Below are positions 32,997-45,796 of a stretch of 64,000 bases of DNA, piece by piece (positions within the stretch are counted from its first letter, which is position 1; every line of letters begins with the position of its first letter). The stretch is from Parastagonospora avenae f. sp. tritici 18332-5 (taxonomy: Eukaryota; Ascomycota; Dothideomycetes; Pleosporales; Phaeosphaeriaceae). Made by a program: the position numbers and the translations under genes. The notes below the pieces were generated by a model that ran no database searches, had not been told where the DNA came from, and worked only from the letters and a program-made list of their open reading frames with translations. Location: positions 248,001 to 312,000 of the forward strand of contig JAFJTR010000017.1 of the NCBI GenBank assembly GCA_022559985.1, read 5' to 3'.

Positions 32997-35086
32997 CTAT
33001 CTAAACTCCCACGCCCCCACTGCCCCTCCCCGCCTACTCTCCAACTCCAAACACTGATACGGACTACTCTGCGGATCAAAATACAAGCCCTGGAGCGCGC
33101 CATCGCTTCTCCTCAGACAAACATAATAAAACCCACTAATCGTCAGCCCACACCCGCTATCATCGAACGTCGCGTGTTCCGTGTCCGTCGAGATCTCTAC
33201 ATTGAGCGCGTTGGTGGTGGGGTCGCGGACGAGTCTGTACGGCGAGTCGGAGGCGTTGTGCGTGTGTGTGGTTGAGGCAGGGGGCGGGGCGGATGTGTTG
33301 AGTGATTTGACGAAACAACGCTCTTTCCAGCGCATGAGGATGTATTCCTTGTTAAGCACCGAGTCGTACCATTTCCTGCTCGTTAGGGCTTTGACGACTT
33401 CATCCTCCTTCATGTCGCAGAACGGCGGCAGTTTGCGCCAGTACATGGCGTCGTTGGCGACGGTGCTCTTGAAGCTCTCCGTCAGGAGGGTGTGTTGGTT
33501 GAAGTCGAGGATTTCGCCTTCGAGGTAGGTTGTTATCGAGGAGGTGCGCGTGTATTGCTGGGAGACGAGGGACTGGTGCGGGTGCGGGTGCGAAGGTACG
33601 TTGTACGCTTCCATGGTGGCGCTGAGCGTCATCTTGGCCCAGTCGACGGCGTGGATGGTGACTTTGACGGGCCAGCGGTCTTGCTGGGCAGGCACGGGGG
33701 CAGGCACGGGGGCGGGTTCGGGGGAGAGCTGCGAGGTTCGACTTCGAGGCGTGGAGTAGCTGTTCGCGAGCCAGGGCCGGGTGGGCGGAGGCAGGGTCGA
33801 GAGGGCAGCCCCGCTGGATGCGTCGTAGAAGCGCCATTGTGATGAATCTGAGGCAGTCCCTGGCGCGGTCGCGGTCACTGTGGCTGCTACGCTCGTAGCG
33901 TGCTGGCACCCCGAAAGCACTGCGCCGGGTGCCAACCACGACGTCTCAGCGGGCGGCGGTATTGCCGCTGTGTCTGTCAGGAAATCGGTATACTGCATGC
34001 AGAAGTAGTCCTTGCTCAGGAAACCCGCAGCCAGCGCATGGTTCAGGCTGTCGTCTATCGTCTCTGCATGCCGTATCCGCGAGAGGTACTTGACCGCCTG
34101 TTCGAGCAGCGCAGACGCAGCGGGCGGCGAGTTGGAGGTGCGGTGGTCGAGGTAGCTCCGCCGGTACGACGAGTCGGCTCTTGAAAGCATATCCCGCCGC
34201 TCGCGGTCCAGCGACCTGTTCTCGCTGGCGGCCAGGCGCTGCAGGGCCATCTGGCGGGCGCTCTCCGACATGAAGCGCGCCTGCGACTCGCTGTGCTGGC
34301 TCGAGCCCTGGCGGCTGTTGGCGTCTCTGTCGCGGTCCGTATTGTAGCGCGACAGGTACTCTCTGCGCGCAGAGAAGCGCGGATGGCGGCGCACACTCTG
34401 CAGTATCGCTGTCGACCGCAGCGACTCCCCGCCCACGCGCTCTGAGCTCAGCCGCGTGGATATGGACCGCACGCGCTCCCGCTCCGACTCGAGCTGCGAG
34501 CGCCCCAGCACGCGCAGAATTTCTGGGTGCGTGTTGGGCTGGTCGCGGCGCAGCTCGTCGAGGATGTGGTCCAGCTCCTCGTCGTCGGCCTCGGTGGCGG
34601 GCGACCAGTCATACAGGCTGTTGGCGCTGGGCACGCGGTCTCCATATTGCGAGGCGGCGTTGGAGTCTTCCAGGCGACTGAGGCGGCTCATCACTCGTCG
34701 CAGCCGGTCGCCGTGGTCCGGGTCGTCTCGCTGGCGCTCCAGCAGGCGCAGGTGCTCTCGTGACCGGTCCAGGCGGTCCTGCACCTGTCGCTCGCGCCGC
34801 CAGTATTCGGCGCGCAGATGGTCGTGGTCGTGGTCGTGGTCGGGGTCGTGGTCGGGGTCAGCAGCGGCGTCGCGGTCGTCGCTGTGGGTGCCGAGCGTGG
34901 CGGCGAGGTCGAGGATGTCGGAGTGAGGGCTTTCGAGTTGGCGCAGGGCCGACGAGAGGAACGGCTCGGGGTCCTATACGTGCAGGGAAGCCGTGTCAGT
35001 CACTGGCCGCAGCATCATGCACTACACTGCACCTCCGACTTCGAAACGGGCAGACGGCGTCGACTCACAGAAGAACTGTCGGGCAT
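32997..35086 (-). CDS. Vid24/Gid4-family substrate receptor of the GID/CTLH ubiquitin ligase
   Basis: Exons 35069-35086 and 32997-34973 give 664 residues; the first exon codes just MPDSSS. The long N-terminal part is charged, with a His/Asp run (residues ~45-60) and many Arg/Ser. The C-terminal third is the Vid24 beta-barrel: TIHAVDWAKMTLSATMEAYN, SSITTYLEGEILDFNQHTLL, DAMYWRKLPPFCDM, YILMRWKERCFV and ISGFYYVCLRRSDGALQGLY. In yeast Gid4 and Gid10 recognise N-degrons, such as Pro/N of gluconeogenic enzymes, and deliver them to the GID E3 ligase. The fungal Gid10-like type has a large N-terminal extension as here. Substrates are not readable from sequence. The 95 bp intron (GTGAGT...CGTATAG) is phase 0. 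Start at 35086 is the only ATG that splices in frame nearby. Confidence 0.87.
34814..34861 (+). repeat. GTGGTC-type hexanucleotide repeat within the Vid24-type gene
   Basis: Imperfect 6 bp units (GTGGTC/GGGGTC on the plus strand) encode alternating Asp-His and Asp-Pro on the coding strand, producing the DPDHDPDHDHDHDHDH tract of the protein. Repeat number could vary between strains. Confidence 0.8.
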
Positions 35087-36637
35087 GGTAGCGCGAGTGA
35101 TCAGACCAGGCTATGACGATGCATGCGCATCGCGGTAGACAAGCGGCGGCGGGGTGCAGCTCTATCTATGCAGATGCGCGGGCAAGCGGGCGCGATGAAG
35201 ACGAGATGGTCAAGACGGAGAATTTAGCTATCGTCAAGAAACGATAGAACAGACGTTCGCAGGCACGGCTGCGGCGTGAGACGTGACAATCAGATGTTTC
35301 GTCCCAGGTCAAAGCCGGCGTCTCCAGCACAAGCTTCGGCGAAACATGTGCCTGGCACAAAGGCGTGCTATGCTATGCTGCACCGCCCGCCGCACCGTCT
35401 ACCGGCTATCGTCACCGTCCCGCTGCGCCGTCTACTAATCATCACACTGCTCAAGGGAATACAAGGCAAACTCCATGTGCGCCATGTGATGTGATGTGCG
35501 TGCGTGCGTGCGTGCCTTCCTTCCCCAGAAATCGCTTCGACTCATGCGGTACCGACGCCACGGGCTCTGATCTGCCGAGCCGCTCGACTGGAGAAGTTGC
35601 TGTCAAGGTCCACCGAACATCACTTGGCTCATCTCACATGTCAAACTCGACCTCTTCTTTGCTTGTAAAAATTGTGTTTTTTTTAATTAACTTTAAAGTA
35701 CTTGGGTGAAGCATGCTTCGTGCCAGCATCCATTCACGTCCTCGGATCTACCAGAGGAGTGCTTCTTCAGAGACTAGCTCGAAGTGTAGCAGATGAACCT
35801 ACAGTCTCTGGCGTTCCGGCATTGCGAGTCCAGCGAGAAGAGGAGGGGCGGTGAGGCGCGCAGGCGTGTTTGCTCCGCAAGCAGAGGACCACTTCCTGTG
35901 AGGGGGACACGGCTGGCGTGCCCTTGTCTCGACCTTCGACCCACTCTCTCCCTTGACTCGCTCCGCCTTGTGCACAGAGACAGCTATTACAGCGACATGC
36001 CAGATGCCCGTGTATAACTTTTGTCGTCGCCGCTCAGCATATCCTGCTGACACTCAATGCCAGTCTGAGTGCGGCCGTTGAAACGTGATTCGTATCTCAT
36101 GATGAGTTTGGCATGCCAGGTGCTCAGCAAAGAGATAGCAACCCACTCCCAACGTCAACGACATTAAAAACAAAAAACCAACCGAGTGTACCCGCCACGT
36201 AGCCGTGAGGCTGTTATCCCGTCTTTCTTGTTCTGACCGCAGGGAAATGCCCGACATGCAGTGCCTCCCAGAGATGCTATAACCCAAGAGAAAAGAAAAG
36301 ACCCGGTCTGGCCGATGGTATGATGATGACAAAGGGAATAAAACGCTTCGCTGGAAATGACAAAAAATGAGCAGGTATCAAAGGAAAATGTACGAGAGAA
36401 GAGGAGAGGAAAAAGACACGCTCGCTAAAATCGATGATAACTCCGTCCCATGCGTGGTTGGTGTCATGATGTCACGGGGTGAACATCATGTCGTGCATAT
36501 CGCATTCGTCGTGTCGGCGTAGCATAAGGTTGGTGCGCAAGCAACCCAAAGGAAGAGCAAGGGGACTGGCCAGGTCCACGCTTCCCAGCTTCGACATGGT
36601 GAGAGAGACAGCAGGTACCACAGTATCACTTCTGCGC
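35087..36637. other. 1.5 kb intergenic region
   Basis: This has the promoter of the Vid24-type gene on the left and the 3' end of the unknown minus-strand gene on the right. A GTGC/GTGCGTGC short repeat is at about 35498-35516 and a T-rich stretch at 35672-35690. Short frames only; no gene is seen. Confidence 0.45.
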
Positions 36638-37708
36638 TTATACAAACGCTGCGTACTGTGGTGCGAATCCTGTGTCCCATCCGAATCCGCCGAATCCTCC
36701 GTGCACCGCGCTTGACCCGCATTGCTGGGCCAGCACACTCGGCAGAGGAAGGGCAGGGATCGGTGCCGAAGCCGGTGGCGGGCTGTAGTACGAACTTGAC
36801 GTGTAGGGACTCGTGCAGTTGTATGGCTGGCTGAAAGATGGCGTGGGCGATGGCAGCTGGATAGCCTCGAAGCCCATGGTGCCCATGGTGCTCCAGAAGG
36901 ATGGCTGGGTCTCACCGCAAGTTCCAATTGTCGGGCTGGGAGTCGATGGAACAACTCTCCAAGAGTCCATCGGCGCAGCGTGTGACACGGGAATGTGCTG
37001 TGTTGGCGCCCACCAGTTTGCAGATCCGGGCGAGCTTGGGAGAAGCGGTGCTGGTCGGACAACGTCGACGATCCTCGGTGGCGGGGGAAGAAGAGGAAGG
37101 AACAGTCCCATGATGGCGCTCTTGACGTCCTCGCCTCGTCCCTCGAGTAGCTCTCCTGCGCCATCCTCTTCAAGTCCTTCGAGCGCCCGTACACCAGTGC
37201 GGAATACGTAGCGGTTGACCGCCTGTACGAACTTGTCCTGAAGCTTCTTGAGCTGCTGCTCCTTCTCGGCCCACTCCCATGTGCTGGCAGACACGTCGAC
37301 CGAGTAGATGTCCTTGTGGTACTCGATAAGCGCTTCGATGGTCTCTGGTGTAAGCTTGAATGCAACCTCATGTTGTGACACCATGTCAACGTGTACGACA
37401 TAGGCCTCGATGTGGATTAGCTGATAGTTGAACAGCGCTTCGACCAGTGGGTTGGCATCCTTGCGCAGTTCCGAATCCGGGGCCTTTGGAACCATTATGG
37501 AGCATAATGACCACATGGCGTTGGGACCCGAGAGTGTTTCTGTCAAGCACCGCGTATGTTGCTGTACGCTGTTGAGTGGTCGCTTGACTCGGTTGACTCT
37601 CTTCAGGGTCTGGGTTAACCATGGCTCAACCTTGGAGTTGAGGACGACGTTGACGGTAGATCGGGGCGCAAAGGCCGCAGCCGATGCGGGTAGTAATTGG
37701 ATCGGCAT
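36638..37708 (-). CDS. unknown single-exon protein, 356 aa
   Basis: One continuous frame from ATG 37708 (MPIQLLPASAAAFAPRST). I do not recognise the family. Residues ~20-180 look folded and mainly helical (NYQLIHIEAYVVHVDMVSQH, EALIEYHKDIYSVD, WAEKEQQLKKLQDKFVQAVN). Residues 190-356 are Pro/Ser/Gly-rich with a disordered, Tyr/Gly-rich tail (GGFGGFGWDTGFAPQYAAFV). No signal peptide or membrane helix is evident, although LFLPLLPPPP is hydrophobic. An overlapping 309-codon frame in another phase is a shadow: its composition is Arg/Ser/His-rich and it lacks folded-looking segments. Confidence in the gene is moderate because intron signals were not needed and no homologue can be named. Confidence 0.68.
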   Translation of the reverse strand: MPIQLLPASAAAFAPRSTVNVVLNSKVEPWLTQTLKRVNRVKRPLNSVQQHTRCLTETLSGPNAMWSLCSIMVPKAPDSELRKDANPLVEALFNYQLIHIEAYVVHVDMVSQHEVAFKLTPETIEALIEYHKDIYSVDVSASTWEWAEKEQQLKKLQDKFVQAVNRYVFRTGVRALEGLEEDGAGELLEGRGEDVKSAIMGLFLPLLPPPPRIVDVVRPAPLLPSSPGSANWWAPTQHIPVSHAAPMDSWRVVPSTPSPTIGTCGETQPSFWSTMGTMGFEAIQLPSPTPSFSQPYNCTSPYTSSSYYSPPPASAPIPALPLPSVLAQQCGSSAVHGGFGGFGWDTGFAPQYAAFV

Positions 37709-40700
37709 TGTGATTGGTCGGTGTGTGCGCGAGACGGTGCGATATTATGTGGGACGGGGTATCAACGAAAAGAGAAGAACAAAAGAGAGGGTAAAGAGGA
37801 GTCTCAGGCGGATATAATTTTTTTGCGAGCTCGCCTTGGGGAGGGAAGAGACAAGAAAGGGACGGGCGAATGAGGAGGGAGAGAGGGCGAGGTGGGAGGT
37901 GGAGGGTGAAGAGGCTAGTGGTGGAGGGTGGGATCTCTTAAGAGCTTACGAGGGACGATCGTGGGCCACTCGGCGTGGCCACACAACTCGGCAAGGATTT
38001 CATGCACACTGCCCCGTTTGGCTGCACTGCGCATCTAGCTTGTTTAAACGTGCATATGGGCGAGAGTATGCATGCTGCAGGCCTAGTGGGATCTAAGCTG
38101 ACTGTCGGCCACGGCGGTCGCGTTGCGCACGCGTGGATAGGCGGATGCCTGCGCAGAAGAAGATTGCGATGCCCTCATGGCTGCCATAGTCGTGCGAACG
38201 CCCATCCGGGCCATGCGCGCGCGGAAATGACAGCAGAACCGGCGCCTGATCAGCCTTTCTGGTGGAAATGGCAAAAGCACACCGTCGACCATGACTGACT
38301 ACTGCCGTCAACCGCTTTGGACCATGGCAGCTGAGCCGGAGCTCTCAGACGACCATGCATATCCGCTGCCAAAACTTGATCGGGAGGCCGCACAGGCAAC
38401 GCCCTGGCAGTCGGACACGCGCCTCAAGCGAAAGCAGCAGAAGGCACATGCTTGCGACTGCGCTTACCTGCCCGACGGCGAGCATCTTGGTGTTGCGACA
38501 TTGCACGGATTCCAGAAGCCTTCTGAGCGGCCAAATGGAGAGCCCACCGCAGCGGCATTGGCTCCCAATTGGGACAACTGCGGGTCAAGGACGACGGCGG
38601 ATATTCGACGGCCTGGCAGTAATAGTGTTTCTAAGGGTTCAGGAAGGTGGGTGTAGACGGTGTAGTCTTGGAGCATCTACAGGCCGACGTTGCTTGACGC
38701 TAAAAAATCTAAAGATGGGCTGAGTGCTACCAGCCCAATAGGATGGTCAGGCAGGGATCTGAAGCAAGGTTGCTGCCAGGACCAAAGCTCCCAGCAGCCC
38801 GCAATCATGTGAGTGCGGCCGTCCAGACAAGGTCCAGACGGAGTTGAAAAGCGCAGAGTCCCATCGTCGAGTAGCTTCGGCGCGTGCTGAAGCAGGACGC
38901 GATTGCGCGACGTCTCCGTGCTCGAGCAGTCCTGCCATGTCGACTATGACGATGCTGTTGATCTGGGAGATCCATGGATACTTTTCGAGGTTGCGCCACT
39001 TCGCCAGTAGCCGAAGCAGAGCCCGCGAGCTCCGAAGTGGCTGTGTATGGCGGTGACGAAGACCTTGAGCAGATCGTCCTCGGAGCACGCGAGTACCCAT
39101 CCGGCCGCCCATCAAGCCGTTTCTTAGCAGGTAGCATCTCGTCATGCTCGCGCCGGCCGATGCTACCACCTACCGTCTGTTCACAGGAAACGGTCGCCTG
39201 TGTTATTCGTGCAGTATTTCAACACTTGCTGATCTCTGCGCGTTCGCTGCGCGATTATTGGCGTCGAGTTTCCTCCAGAGAGAAGCAATGCAAGGCGATT
39301 ACGCATATGTACGTGGCCCTATCGATAACATGCCACATCTGCCATGTTTCATGAGCTGCATCTGCGCCACTGAAACAGGAATCGCGGGGCAAGATGCGGC
39401 CGCATTTCAGACCGGCTGTGGCGGTTGGCCATGGTATTCCTGCTAGATTTGCGCAAGGGACCCACTGCGAGAATATTACGCATATCGCATGAAGTCGAGT
39501 TGGGCCGTGGTCGCTCTTCGGTCGCTTGTGTCTTCAGCTCAGCAAGGATGGTGGCTCAAGATCAGGTGGGCTAACCACGTGCCACTAAAAGCCGAAGCGA
39601 GCCTCGTCTGCCCTCCGACTTCGTGGCAGGTTCCATTTGCTCCGCCATTGCAATACATCATGTGTACTTCGTGCCCTCTGATCCATCATTCTCGTCATCG
39701 CTATTATCGACACATGTATATGCGTCCCTAGCGAGTTTCATGTTTTGCTGGCGAACAACGGCCGCCGGTGGGCTGCATGCACTGCGACGTGGGCTGATGA
39801 CTCACTGCGGCAGTTACCACGAAAACCTAAAGAGAAAACTGACCGCTTCACTGTCAAGACCCGTTTCCAAGCCAGGTCATGCAAGCTGCAATTTCTTCCA
39901 TCCCGTATCCTGTTCGCGTTCGCTTTTCGACTGGGCCTTCAACTGCACCTTCATCCCAAGCCCTTCAAAGTCCCAGCTGCACAAGCGAGACCTCGAGGCA
40001 TTGGATGCTTTGCCGACTCAACTGATCACAGGGTATCGCAGATACTACGTCCAGCGGAAGCATGTCCAAATCAGGGTTGCAATCCAGTTCGTGCATGTAA
40101 AGGCATGTTCTTTGTTACCTTTGTTACACAAGGCGCTCGTCGTTCGCTCGCAAAAGTCGCTCAATATACATGCAAACTATTGACTATCGCCATTGGCTCG
40201 GACACATAGTCCTGCAGAGTAAGTGTGGGCTGCGATCTCCGCAAGCACAGGCGAGTACCCAAACCTTGGTTGTTGTACTGCAGTGCCAATACACCGAAGA
40301 GAAAGAAGAAACGGTTGGCACTCTCTGAGCCAGGGCTCTGTCAGCTACAGTCCGGCTTCTTGGAAAGTCCGCTCCGAGATAGGGACCTGCACTTCACCCC
40401 CATCCGTCCCGATCAAGGTTGTGGCGTGTCTTTGCCGCCCCCAACATCCTTGGAAGGGAAACAGGGGGGCCGGGGAGCACGGTTGACCAACCCCGTGGAT
40501 CTCAACACACCCTCAGATGTGTCCGACATGTCAACAACTTCAGATGCGAGACTAGGCGATCGGGGCCTTCGGCTCCTGACGCTAGTCGAACGCCTTTGCA
40601 AAGAACAGAGACAGCCTCACCCTGCCTCCGCAGTCCGGAAATCTATTCCGTCGACAAGCAATGCTGGCCCTTACCTCATTCGAACACTCATGCATTCAAG

Positions 40701-41600
40701 CACCTGTGCCCGGGATGCGAACTTGGTGCATTATCACTTATCCAGGTCGGCGCTTCGCGATACTGCTCGCTGTTTTGGAGCATCTCAACGAAATGGGCAG
40801 GATCTAGAACCCGTCTCACGCAGCCGCTGACGTCTCCACCACTGCTCCACACCGATGTCCCGCAGAGCATGTTCTCCCTGCGGAAACGGTCAGCCGTGGT
40901 AGGTGCCCAAGAAACGCGGCAGTGAAGGGTTCAATGCGTGATCTATGCAGTGCTTAACCACTGGCGACAAGACTGCACATCATGATCGCCGTCTAGCGAT
41001 GCATGCTCAAGCGAAATGTATCCCCAACTTCATCTCCACTTTGCTCACTTGCTCATCAAAGCTAATCGGTACATGTCCTGCTTTGGGTATCATGCATGAC
41101 TGCAAAAGCAACGGCGAAGTCGACAAGCAATTCAAGCCGAACGACCGCCTAGCTTCCTTTAGTGCCTGATCAGCAACAATATACTGTATGCCTCACTTCT
41201 GAAGCTACTGTAGCACTCTTGGGTCTTGTACAAGGAAGTTCTCGGTCGGAGACGGCACTTTTCTGTGGGAGCTAAGATAGGTGAGCACCGAGAGTCTCCC
41301 CTCCCGCCGGGCCAAAACAGTGACACATCTGCGCAGTGTTCTAGAATCAATATATGGGCTTAGCATCTTAGCCTCTCGAATTGCTCCCAAGCTGGGGATA
41401 TGCTTGCTGTCTTCTTCCGTTGGGAAAACAGTCATGGACATGAAGCTACACGTGGTCTCTAATCCGCCTTCAGGGGCAACAGTCACGAAACATCACAGTC
41501 ATATGATGGATCCAACCAAGCACCAGTTCCTGAGCACAATGTCGCCCCAATACCGCCAACAATCTCGCTGTTCTCAAACATACACCGCACCTCCCCTAAC
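37709..41600. other. 3.9 kb with no recognisable gene
   Basis: The left end is the promoter of the unknown minus-strand gene. Beyond that there are only short overlapping frames on both strands (largest 201 codons at 40225-40830, low-complexity and not protein-like). I found no tRNA, repeat or family motif. It resembles the 8.4-13.2 kb region in having GC-balanced, non-coding-looking DNA. Confidence 0.45.
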
Positions 41601-44122
41601 TCACCCAATCCGCCCGGGACTCGGCGCTACTTCCCCACTCTCCCAAACCCTCTCCTCCGCTCCCAGCACAAACTCAATCACCCCGCCCTCAACCATGACA
41701 TCCTCATGATTGACCCAATTCTTCGTCCAAGCAACCCCATTCACCTTCACACTCTGCACATAGTAACTATCCTGCCCCAGCCCCTGCGCCGTGATGCGCA
41801 GCGTCCGGTTATGATTCACTGTCATGTTCACGTCCGGGAACCAGGGCGACGAGAGCAGGTACATGGGCTGTGTCACGACGGGGTACAGCCCGAGCATTTG
41901 CCATATGAGCCATGAATTGAGCGCGCCGGCGTCGGAGTTTCCGGGGAGGCCGTAAGGTTGGTTTTTGAAGCTGCAACATGTCAGTATGAAGGTATGAAAG
42001 AAGGTGATGGGACTGGGACGTACTATTGCCTCGCGAGTTGGCGGGACACGTGCACGCTTTTGTAGGATTTGTTGATGTAGTTGTATAAGTATGGTGTTTG
42101 GAAATCTGGTTCGTTTCTACGATTCCGAGTCAGCAATTACATGGAGGTTAGGAGAGAGGTTAGACAGTACCCAATGTTCATCAACGTGTTTATCCCAGCG
42201 CCGTTGACTCCGAGGTCTTGCTGGCTACTATTCGGCTGGAACATATAATCCAGCCTCCGTTCAAACGCATCTGCCCCGCCCATGAAGCCGATCATAGTCT
42301 GCATATCGTGCGGGATATTGAACGAGTATTCGAACGGCGTGGCCTCGTAAGTAATCGCGCTCCACGAGCAATCTCCACACTTTGCTGGATTATATCCAGA
42401 AGAATTGAACGTGCCATTCGCCAGCCTCGGTGTCAGGAATCCCATAAACTCAGGCGTGGTGTTCGTGCTTTTGACATTATGATCCCAACTCTTCTGCCAC
42501 CCCATCGAGCGGTTCAAATACTTCTCCACATCACCTGGCTTTACACCGCGCGCGACTTGACTGAGCGCGAAGTCATTGACTGCGTATTCCACTGTGCGGG
42601 AGATACACCGCTCGTTGCGATCTTGACTCACGTATCCCAACTCGATCCAGTCTTTCAGCGCCGCGCGACCTTCTTTATCTTTGAATCGCAAATCGGGGAC
42701 CACTTCGGCGTTCTTGAGCATCGCGGCGTATCCGTCTGTCCAGTTGATTGCGCCGCGGAGGCCCTTGACGTAGGCGTCGGCGAGGACGTTGTCGGCGTTG
42801 CTGCCGCCTTGACTGAGGCCGTTGTAGTTGCCAGACCGACCGTCTGGGAGGAAGCCGTCGTGGCGCCAGATATCGATGAGAGCGCGGATTTGAGCTTCGT
42901 ATGCTTCAGGCTGGATCAAGTGGTGGAGTGAAGTGGTACAGCGGAATGTGTCCCCTAGTGATGGGTTAGCAATATTGGATCTAGATGTGCCAGCGAACTT
43001 ACAGATGGCGTAGAAGTCGTCATAGTACGGCTCATCGGAATCCCAGAGCGGGTTCTCGCCAGTGCGGTTTGATGGCATCAGGTGGGAGAAGTAAAGCATC
43101 GAATACAAAAGTGTGAGGTCGGTCTTATTGGCGGATGCGCCTGTGTCCACGCTGATGGTGCTGAAGATGTCTTTGTTCCACACATCTACAGCAGCATCGA
43201 TCGTCTCCTGCAGCTCCCAAGATGGTATCTCTTCATCCCTGAACGCGCATGCCTGCTCTTCCGAAATAAAAGATATACCAATCTTCGAGCGCACACAAGA
43301 AGTAGCTTCGGTCACATTCCAAGTAAACAGCGCTCCAACAGTGTCATATCGACTCGCCGCCTTCCTACTCTTCCCTCCCATGTTTGGTGTAGTCGAGTTC
43401 TCCGCATTGAAAGCCCGAGCCTGACCAGGCACCGAATCGAACTCTGCGCAAAAGAAGACTTTGTACGGCGCGCCTTCATTCCAGCCAGCTTCATAGACGC
43501 CATAACCTCGATACTCCTTGCCATCCTCTGAGACGCTGATTTCGGAATCGACGTATCGCTGCGTACATTTACTCCCGCGAGCACTAGGTAATCTGTGCGT
43601 AAGATCCACCAGGACATTCCTCTCTCCGGGAGGGAAGCTGTATTCCACGATACCCGCATGAGCAGTCGCTGATAATTCAATCGTAACGCCGCTTTCCAGA
43701 TCGGTCCTGAAATACCCCACACCCGCAGTCTCGTTGCCCACGCGATGTTGCCAGTAGGTGCGATTATTCAGGATATCCACCGGCGCAGCCGTCGTGGTGA
43801 GTGGCATTTGAGAAATCACTCCGTACTTTGGACACCCTCCTGTTCCGCTGACGTGTATCATGGAAACGCCCGTTACGTTTCCTTCGGGTGTGTAACCGCC
43901 ATTCAGAACGGCCATTTGTGGGTTGGTTTCGTAGGTGTCGATGCCCATTTTGACGACGCCATAGGGAACGGCACCGCCGACGAAGATATCGCCTCCGCCA
44001 AAAGCTCTGCCAGGCGTGGGTCCTTCGGCTCCGATGAATGGATTAACATGCTGCGCATAGTCGACTTGACTTGCTGCTACGCTTGCGAGCGCAAGCAGCA
44101 GTATGTTCGTGAAGCCGGTCAT
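41601..44122 (-). CDS. secreted GH92 alpha-1,2-mannosidase
   Basis: Exons 43003-44122, 42171-42954, 42024-42116 and 41601-41970 give 788 residues, the usual GH92 length. A signal peptide (MTGFTNILLLALASVAAS) is followed by the N-terminal beta domain (VNPFIGAEGPTPGRAFGGGD, VPYGVVKMGIDTYETNP, VSMIHVSGTGGCPKYG) and the catalytic (alpha/alpha)6 part with WDTFRCTTSLHHLIQPEAY, RHDGFLPDGRSGNYNG, GGSNADNVLADAYVKGL, KCGDCSWSAITYEATP and NSWLIWQMLGLYPV. GH92 enzymes are calcium-dependent exo-mannosidases acting on mannan or N-glycans. Many Asn-X-Ser/Thr sites suit secretion. Introns are 47-54 bp; the first restores the Trp of WDTFR, which supports the exon map. It faces away from the P450, 1.67 kb off. 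Confidence 0.92.
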
Positions 44123-45796
44123 GGTGGTTGTCCTGGAGGTGCTCGCGACACCATGAAGCGCGAAAATTTCCAGGTGCTGGGAGCGGCCATGTCTTCAAGC
44201 CGCATCTTGCCCTGAACAGTCGGTGTGACTATGCTGAAGACAGTACGATCTGTTCTAGAATTGTTCCGAAACCCCGAATGTTCTGCAAGACTGCGGGGCC
44301 CCGCGCTCGTCAAGGATCGTCTAGGACAAGAAAAGATGAAGTTGCGTCATTTCCAATGTTTAATCCAGGGACGACAAGGCGCTACGGTACAACATTTCGC
44401 GAAACTTGGTGATCACCGTTGGGGTTTGTCTCAATTGAGATAGGTACCGATGTACCTGGTCATGTGCCTCGGTTAAGGCCATCCGCATTCGCGATTTCGA
44501 TATGATATTTAGGTATGCTGAACACTCAAGGCCATCATATTTTCCATTGTGTAATCGAGAAATTCTGCTTTAAAAAGCTTGATCCTGACATGACTTTGCA
44601 ATCGACGTGCTCACATGTTTTGGTTGGATTTGTTGCAAATCTCAAATGACCGCAACTGCAAATGATGGAGTGATTCATAGCATAGCATAGCATAGCAGAT
44701 ATCATATCTCGAGCTTCGAAGAACAACATCAAGTGATAAGTCCGTGTAACAATCGTGTTGACTGATGTTACGATCGACGTCGGTCGCTTTTGGGACGAGC
44801 CTCCAACTGGTTTAAACAGACCCCTATCTCGGTAGCGACACGAAGCTCATTGAGGAAGTATACTCATTATCGCTTTTAGTACTTCGATGTGTTTGAAGAG
44901 AACCATGAAGCCGTATTGTCTTACATATATTAGGTTTGCACCGTCATCGTGGCCAGCACTTCAAGTCCGGACTTTCTGCCTTCAATCGAACTGTCGTATG
45001 CCATATGCCATGCCATGTACCGTGTCAACACGATAATTATGAAAACATTTCTGGCCAAAAAAAGGATACTGCAGCCGAGAACCTCGTACCGTCGTACGAA
45101 AGCCACGTTAGTCAGTAATGAAGTCGGAATTCTCGGCGCCGAGTCAGCACCGTTCGGCAGTTGCTTCTGTGTGTCAAAGTCACAACTGCCGTCTGATTCC
45201 AAGCGCACAGGACATCGCTATCAGCAAGCTAGCTATCTAGTTGTGATCTCACAGCGTCGGCAGTTCAGAAATAGCATACACAGGACCGAGGATATCCAGG
45301 CGTTCTGCGAGATCTCAGGAGGTCTGAGGGAGATTGAGATGTTATCTGATACCGTGATACTGTTCCGCAGGCAAAATCCAATGATATCGAGCTACGAATA
45401 TTACGTGCATTACGAATTTGAGGCGAAACCGTTTTGCTGGATGTTGTGATCGTTTGATGGCGGCTACCCCGCGCCCCCGGAGCGTCATCCCCGCGCTCTT
45501 CCAAGCGCGCAGCCAAAGCCAGCGGCCCACTATCGTCATCTCGAACCTTCAAAAACAACTGCCGACACACATAATCGCGCGCAAGGTGAACACACACAAT
45601 GCCGGTGCCGATTGAAACCCGAAATGAATGGCTGGAGCGCCCGGGAATTGTCGTGTTGCCCTGTGCCTTTCATGCAATATATCAGACGCCCGACAGCCTC
45701 CAGTGTGCATTGTAGTCGTGGCTGCTTATCCTTCTAATCATTTCGTAACCTGGAATTCGGATCGATCACACTCGGGTTTAATCTCAGTCAGGCACC
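44123..45796. other. 1.7 kb divergent intergenic region, GH92 and P450
   Basis: This holds promoters of two divergent genes. A pentanucleotide repeat CATAG occurs four times at 44676-44695. Frames up to 166 codons (44949-45449) do not look like protein. No gene is seen. Confidence 0.45.
44676..44695 (+). repeat. CATAG microsatellite, 4 copies
   Basis: Four perfect tandem CATAG units in the GH92-P450 intergenic region. Confidence 0.85.

Noticed and set aside
33400..33939. 179-codon minus-strand frame in the Vid24 gene
   Set aside because: An alternate phase of the real gene, Arg/Pro-rich.
36472..37401. 309-codon minus-strand frame
   Set aside because: It overlaps the better 356-codon frame; composition is Arg/Ser/His-rich and start and end have no support.
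42218..42931. 237-codon plus-strand frame
   Set aside because: Antisense of the GH92 catalytic domain.
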